From: an uncultured Treponema sp.
Lineage (GTDB): Bacteria; Spirochaetota; Spirochaetia; Treponematales; Treponemataceae
Assembly (NCBI GenBank): GCA_937891125.1
Contig: CALAEZ010000177.1
Coordinates: 1-9,831 of the forward strand
Direction: 5' to 3'
Length of the DNA stretch: 9,831 bases
Shown here: piece after piece, positions 6,034 to 9,831 of the stretch
Layout of the letters: every line of letters starts with the position of its first letter
Numbering within the stretch: position 1 is the stretch's first letter
The notes under the pieces: generated by a model
Databases searched by the model: none
What the model was told of the DNA's origin: nothing
Seen by the model: only the letters and a program-made list of their open reading frames with translations
Program-made: the position numbers and the translations under genes

Positions 6034-7112
6034 CAGTCATTCCCCCCGCAGATTACGTGTTCAAAACATTCCTGTATGATAAGCGCACGCAATCGCTCTA
6101 TTTGTAACGCAGGATTATTTGCAATATCGCTTGAAAAATTGAATTTCCCGTTTTTTAAGAAGAAATGCAAATGTCCTTCCTGCACGCGGTATAAAAGCGC
6201 GTGTAGCGTTCTGTAGTCAATTTCAGTGACCAATCCTACGTCTTTTCCCCATTTAAGACTACCGAGCATTTCAATTGAGTCGCGCAGTGAAAGCAGAAGC
6301 GAGCATTTTGCCTGCGAAAAGGCGCGGTACACACAATTTTTGATTTCGGTTGCATGCTCGTGCTGAACCTGTGTGCGCATTTTACGTTCTTGAGACGCAA
6401 GCTTTTCGATAGCAGCAGTCATAAGCGCAATCTGATCAAGTTCGCTTCCCGATTCTGCATAGCGGGCAGTTAACTGGTAGTAGCAGCCGAGCGAGGTTCC
6501 GACAGAAAGCCCCGCGCCGTAGCTGGCAGAAAGCTCAAGCCCTTCCTTTGCGAGTGACTCTATATTCGCACCAATCTGACCAGAAAACGAAAGCGACGGA
6601 AGATGCATACGGACAGAAATTTTCATGCCACTGCCACAATCAGAAAGCGACGAGGTTAAAAAGCCAAAATCATAGCTTGCAGCAAACTGCAGCGTATTTT
6701 GCAGCTCACTATCGAGTGAAGCACAGCTCGTAAACGCATCCGTACATGCAAGACCCGAGGTAAAGGCGGTAATATGCACGTGGTCGCCGTCATTCACCGT
6801 GCAGCAAATCTTTCCATCGCCGCGCATAACAATGCCACTTCCAGGAACAGCTTTACCCTGCAGTATTTCGCGCTCAGAAAGAATTTGCGCGCCGAGCGTA
6901 TCAAGTGAATTCACCGAAACCGCCTGAAAGTCAGCAGCATGTGTGCTTTGCGCTACCGAATCAAAAACAAGCGCGCGCACGCGAGCTGCCTCTTCAGGGC
7001 GAACATGCGCTGGAAACGGAAAATTTGCCAGATTGCGCGCAAGCGTAACACGCGTAGAAAGCACCACATCTTCTTCCGGGCCAGACTCGGCATACCATGC
7101 ATCATTCACCAT
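6033..7112 (-). CDS. mcsB: McsB-family ATP:guanidino phosphotransferase homologue with degenerate active site
   Basis: McsB phosphorylates arginines on proteins, tagging them for ClpCP. The 359-residue length matches the family (~360). The ATG at 7112 is preferred over upstream starts because it has a GAGG site six bases upstream and begins at the conserved MVNDAWY...DVVLSTRVTLARN region; it overlaps the end of mcsA by 11 bases. Fold landmarks are kept: STRVxLARN (19-27) and GFLTSxxSDxGSGMKISVRMHLP (150-172). Key chemistry is altered compared with recalled Bacillus McsB. The catalytic Cys of LTSC is Ser155 (LTSS), though a new Cys159 lies four residues on. NEEDHIR is NDGDHVH (107-113), and RGxYGEG is SASYGAG (195-201). 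The C-terminal phospho-arginine receptor residues (R, D, R near 337-341) also seem replaced. It may be a pseudokinase that serves as McsA/ClpC adaptor, or it may use diverged catalysis. Confidence 0.88.
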   Translation of the reverse strand: MVNDAWYAESGPEEDVVLSTRVTLARNLANFPFPAHVRPEEAARVRALVFDSVAQSTHAADFQAVSVNSLDTLGAQILSEREILQGKAVPGSGIVMRGDGKICCTVNDGDHVHITAFTSGLACTDAFTSCASLDSELQNTLQFAASYDFGFLTSSLSDCGSGMKISVRMHLPSLSFSGQIGANIESLAKEGLELSASYGAGLSVGTSLGCYYQLTARYAESGSELDQIALMTAAIEKLASQERKMRTQVQHEHATEIKNCVYRAFSQAKCSLLLSLRDSIEMLGSLKWGKDVGLVTEIDYRTLHALLYRVQEGHLHFFLKNGKFNFSSDIANNPALQIERLRALIIQECFEHVICGGND

Positions 7113-7638
7113 GCACGTCCTCGCTTGCATCATCGGAGCCAGCAACAGGCGACTTTTCAAGCGCGCGCAGGTAGTCCCGGTATACTGCCGCTTTTTCATA
7201 ATCTTCATTGCGAAGAGATGCTTCAAGCTTTGCCTGAATCTGAATGCGGTCGGTAAGCACGCTCTTGAACTTTGCAAGCCTGCGCGGCATAGAACCGCTG
7301 TAGGCGGCCGCTACTCCTTCTTTTTTTAGGAGCTCTTTTATTTCGCCCGCAAAAACAGCATAACATTCAGGGCAGCCAAGCCTATGCGTACGCTTTATTA
7401 ATCGAAGGCTTGTACCGCACACGGGGCATACTTTTTTGTCCTTTTCAAGCATTTTTTGTGTAACACGCGCAAGCTCGGCAAACAGACCGCCAATTGACTT
7501 TTCAAGCGACTGCGGATCTGCCGTCACTCCTCGCTCAAGCGCACAATCCATACAAATGTTAAGCTCTCGCTTTCCGGTTGCACTTGACTGTTCAATAAAA
7601 AAAACTGCCTCTTTTTCGTGGCAAAAATCGCACATCAT
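7102..7638 (-). CDS. mcsA: McsA, zinc-binding activator of McsB with UVR domain
   Basis: This 178-residue protein partners McsB and is needed for its activation and for linking to ClpC. Four CxxC pairs are visible: C3/C6 (CDFC), C29/C32 (CMDC), C71/C74 (CPVC) and C89/C92 (CPEC), which together can hold two zinc ions. A C-terminal UVR motif, with QAKLEASLRNEDYEKAAVYRD around 135-155, matches the similar motif in ClpC's middle domain. The layout and length agree with Bacillus McsA (~185). The start is placed at the ATG at 7638 because GGGGGAG lies eight bases upstream and the protein then begins MMCDFC, as in the family. A longer frame would extend into the upstream permease gene. The next ATG (7635) is equally possible. 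It follows the permease stop by 31 bases and overlaps mcsB. Confidence 0.93.
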   Translation of the reverse strand: MMCDFCHEKEAVFFIEQSSATGKRELNICMDCALERGVTADPQSLEKSIGGLFAELARVTQKMLEKDKKVCPVCGTSLRLIKRTHRLGCPECYAVFAGEIKELLKKEGVAAAYSGSMPRRLAKFKSVLTDRIQIQAKLEASLRNEDYEKAAVYRDYLRALEKSPVAGSDDASEDVHGE

Positions 7639-7669
7639 ACTAGGTTCTCCCCCACAAAAGCGTGTTTCC

Positions 7670-8995
7670 TTAGAGCTTTCGGAGCGTATCAATCGGCTTT
7701 TCTTTTCCTGCTTTTATTGCGGGAAGCGCGCTTACTAAAAGCGAAAGCACCAGCGTTCCGCAGCCAATCACCACAAGCTGTCCTAACGGAATTGCGAGCG
7801 GAATCCGCTGCAGATAAAAAGCGGGATCCAAAAGATGCACCTCTGCAAAGGTCATTTCATCTTCCACCCGTATAAGATACAAAAATTTAGCAAAAACGTT
7901 TACCGCTTTTTCAATAAAAGTAATGATTTTGTTGATGTTAACAGCGCACAACAGCCCGAGCGGAAGCCCGGAAAGCACGCCAACCGCGCCTGCCACCAGT
8001 CCTGTTACCAAAAAAGAAAGCGTAATGCCGCTGCTTGTTGCTCCTAAGCTTTTTAGGATAGCAATTTCGCGCCTGCGCTCCATGACAAGCATGACAAGTG
8101 CGCTCGAAATGTTTACCGAAGCCACGAGCAGAATTAACAGCATGATAAAAAGCAGCATAATCTGCGTTGACGAAAAATTTTCATACTGAGCGGTATTGAG
8201 CTCGCTCCAAAGGTATGCTTGAGAAAACGATGAAAGCTTTTGCTGCAGGTGGGCACGGATTACGGGAAGCTCTGGCGAAAAAGCGTTCTCGGTTTCTATG
8301 CCGATTTTTACGCTGGCAGTGCCCGCCGACAGAATCGAAAATCCCGTTTCAAGCGGAATGAACACCCAGAGCGCATCAAGCTCCTGATACCCGCTTGAAA
8401 CAATACCGGCTACCGTAAAAGTCGTCACCTTCGGCACTGTTTTTCCGTTTGCGTTTTTTCGCGTCGTTATCAGCCGAAACGTGCTACCCGCATGGAGTGC
8501 AAGCAGCTCTGAAAGCTTTTTTCCGATAATGGCACTGCGCGCGCTCGAGAACGTCATTTCCCCTTCAATAACATCAAAAAGCGAAGCAAATGAGTGATTT
8601 TCGCTAAAAATTGCAGGCTCAACAGCGCGCACCGTAGCTCCCGTGCGCCCCTTTTGCGAGGAAGCAAGCGAAACGCACTCAATTTGCGGATACGTGTGCT
8701 GCACACCACTAACCTGCGAAAGCTCATCTGCAAGCGCCTGCAGCTCCTGCTCAGACTGGGCGGCAGCTGCATTTTGCGACAGCACACAGGAAATGTCAGA
8801 GGATGAAAGCCCAATCATGCGGCTCGTAATGCCTTGAATCATGCCGTTTGATACCGAAAGCACCATGACAAGCGGGATTAGGCTTATACCAATGCAGGCA
8901 CATGCGCCTACCAAGCTTTTTCTGGCATTTGACTTTTTGCCAGTACGCGGAAAAATGAGACGAAACGCAAATAAAAGTGACGAGCGAGTATTCAT
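7670..8995 (-). CDS. lolE: FtsX-family ABC transporter permease, LolC/LolE type
   Basis: This is a 441-residue inner-membrane permease, most likely half of a lipoprotein-releasing Lol complex. Topology is typical: a membrane segment at ~28-50 preceded by basic residues, a large periplasmic domain (~51-275), and three further membrane segments (~277-303, 324-350, 400-424). The cytoplasmic coupling helix ERRREIAILKSLGAT (306-320), after the second segment, is the FtsX/LolE hallmark that contacts the ATPase. The C-terminal ALPAIKAGKEKPIDTLR is also standard. The start is set at ATG 8995, with GGAGAG eight bases upstream; an adjacent TTG (8998) is possible. It sits 17 bases after the ATPase gene, giving the order permease-ATPase-permease as in lolC-lolD-lolE. 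LolC and LolE cannot be distinguished with certainty from sequence alone, and a MacB-like exporter role is not fully excluded. Confidence 0.85.
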   Translation of the reverse strand: MNTRSSLLFAFRLIFPRTGKKSNARKSLVGACACIGISLIPLVMVLSVSNGMIQGITSRMIGLSSSDISCVLSQNAAAAQSEQELQALADELSQVSGVQHTYPQIECVSLASSQKGRTGATVRAVEPAIFSENHSFASLFDVIEGEMTFSSARSAIIGKKLSELLALHAGSTFRLITTRKNANGKTVPKVTTFTVAGIVSSGYQELDALWVFIPLETGFSILSAGTASVKIGIETENAFSPELPVIRAHLQQKLSSFSQAYLWSELNTAQYENFSSTQIMLLFIMLLILLVASVNISSALVMLVMERRREIAILKSLGATSSGITLSFLVTGLVAGAVGVLSGLPLGLLCAVNINKIITFIEKAVNVFAKFLYLIRVEDEMTFAEVHLLDPAFYLQRIPLAIPLGQLVVIGCGTLVLSLLVSALPAIKAGKEKPIDTLRKL

Positions 8996-9012
8996 CAAAA
9001 AGACTCTCCGTT

Positions 9013-9705
9013 TTACAGCGCTGTGAGCGCGCGCTCTACTAATCTGCCGTCTTTAATCGCATAGCAGATGCTGCCTTTTCGGGCAAGCTCCATATCATGC
9101 GTAACGAGCAACAGCGTCTTTTGGTATTTATCTGCCATTGAAAACAGCAGATTGCCAATCATAGCAGCATTCGGCGGGTCAAGATTTCCGGTCGGCTCAT
9201 CGGCAAGAATAAGCGCAGGGTCATTAACCAGTGCACGGGCAACCGCAACGCGCTGTCGCTCGCCGCCAGAAAGCGCTGACGGCAGGTGGTGCAGCCGCTC
9301 TTCAAGCCCGACATCGCATAAAAGCGCACGAGCTTTTTCCATGGCAATCTTTTTTGGCACGCCTGCCATGTACGCGGGCAGAAAAACGTTTTCGAGCGCC
9401 GTAAAATCTTTCAGGAGGTAATGGAACTGGAAAATCAAGCCCAAAAAATGTGTGCGGTAGGCAGAAAGCTCGTCCTCTGACAATGCCGTCACTTCATACT
9501 GCCCGGCGCGAACAGAGCCGTTCGTTGCTGTATCAAGTCCGCCCACAATGTTCAAAAAAGTGCTTTTTCCACTGCCACTTTCGCCAACAATGACCGCCTT
9601 TGCGCCCTTTTCTACTGAAAGCTCAACGTCACGCAAAATAGTCAGCGTTTCGCTTTCGCTCATGTACGTTTTTTCAAGATTACGCACCGTTAAAATTTCA
9701 CTCAT
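9013..9705 (-). CDS. lolD: ABC transporter ATP-binding protein, LolD/MacB type
   Basis: This 230-residue cytoplasmic ATPase drives the FtsX-type permeases on either side. Seen motifs are Walker A GESGSGKST (41-49), the Q-loop Gln93 in IFQFHYLL, the ABC signature LSGGERQR (145-152), Walker B LILADEPTGNLD (165-176) and the H-loop THD (His203). The IFQFHYLL...TALENV segment and the DEPTGNLD string are characteristic of the LolD/MacB/FtsE branch. The length matches LolD (~230). The ATG at 9705 has a GAGG site about nine bases upstream and overlaps the preceding permease gene by 8 bases, indicating translational coupling. In this branch the complex extracts lipoproteins from the inner membrane for delivery to the outer membrane, which suits a lipoprotein-rich spirochaete. 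That substrate is inferred. Confidence 0.92.
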   Translation of the reverse strand: MSEILTVRNLEKTYMSESETLTILRDVELSVEKGAKAVIVGESGSGKSTFLNIVGGLDTATNGSVRAGQYEVTALSEDELSAYRTHFLGLIFQFHYLLKDFTALENVFLPAYMAGVPKKIAMEKARALLCDVGLEERLHHLPSALSGGERQRVAVARALVNDPALILADEPTGNLDPPNAAMIGNLLFSMADKYQKTLLLVTHDMELARKGSICYAIKDGRLVERALTAL

Positions 9706-9831
9706 CTCGTAATACCTCTGCTACCGAAAGCTTTAAGACGCCACGACAGGCAACCCATGCGGCTACCACGGCAGAAAAAATGCCGAACACGGTTATTACC
9801 AGCGCTTCGACCGGAAAAACCCGCGGCGGAA
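9698..9831 (-). CDS. FtsX/LolC-type permease, C-terminal end (partial)
   Basis: The last 43 complete codons of an upstream gene enter from the right edge and end at TGA 9700-9698, eight bases inside the ATPase gene. The peptide includes FPVEALVITVFGIFSAVV, a final membrane segment, and then AAWVACRGVLKLSVAEVLRDE. The pattern AxxACRxxxLSVAEVLR is the standard cytoplasmic tail of MacB/LolC-family permeases. Its position before lolD fits the lolC slot of a lolCDE operon. The promoter of the whole operon must lie at or beyond this gene, outside the window. Confidence 0.8.
   Translation of the reverse strand, partial: PPRVFPVEALVITVFGIFSAVVAAWVACRGVLKLSVAEVLRDE

Noticed and set aside
7113..7277. 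Upstream extension of mcsB to an ATG at 7277 (55 extra residues)
   Set aside because: The extension lies entirely inside mcsA and is not part of the McsB family. The ATG at 7112 has a ribosome site and gives the family length.
7639..7692. Upstream extension of mcsA (18 extra residues)
   Set aside because: It would overlap the permease gene. The family begins directly at the MxCxxC zinc motif, which has GGGGGAG just upstream.

Overview
The window looks like a chromosomal segment of a spirochaete, most probably a host-associated Treponema. The evidence is a eukaryote-like (type 2) isoleucyl-tRNA synthetase, a signal-peptide outer-membrane barrel protein with an N-terminal Phe-Gly-Asp repeat and Ser/Gly linker, and a lolCDE-like cluster running into mcsA-mcsB-clpC. 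Base composition is moderate and genes are tightly packed. The genus is inferred from recalled gene content, not from a database search.

Left part (1-1150, minus strand): the 5' end of ileS runs off the left edge with its own predicted promoter, preceded by a HAD-family phosphatase/phosphomutase-like gene. Middle (1167-3073, plus strand): a strong sigma70-type promoter, interleaved with the promoter of the divergent HAD gene, precedes a structured ~100-nt leader and a 590-residue predicted outer-membrane beta-barrel protein. Positions 3074-3501 carry no credible gene. They hold a ~168-bp nested palindromic element resembling a dispersed repeat, and then a run of four hairpins, one of which looks like a (possibly bidirectional) terminator between two convergent genes.

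Right part (3502-9831, minus strand, read right to left): one apparent operon made of the 3' end of an FtsX/LolC-type permease, a LolD-type ATPase, a second LolC/E-type permease, mcsA, mcsB and clpC. Most junctions overlap by 1-11 nt or are separated by less than 35 nt. The first three should form an inner-membrane ABC machine for lipoprotein release. The last three should form the arginine-phosphorylation/ClpC protein quality-control module known from Firmicutes. No ctsR gene is present between or next to these genes in the window.

The most notable observation is that the McsB homologue appears to have lost its kinase chemistry. The catalytic Cys is replaced by Ser, the NEEDHIR motif has become NDGDHVH, and the RGxYGEG loop has become SASYGAG. 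McsA nevertheless keeps all four CxxC pairs, and ClpC keeps both Walker modules, the LGF ClpP loop and the two N-domain glutamates used for phospho-arginine docking. This suggests a pseudokinase adaptor, or a diverged chemistry, in an otherwise intact McsA-McsB-ClpC system.
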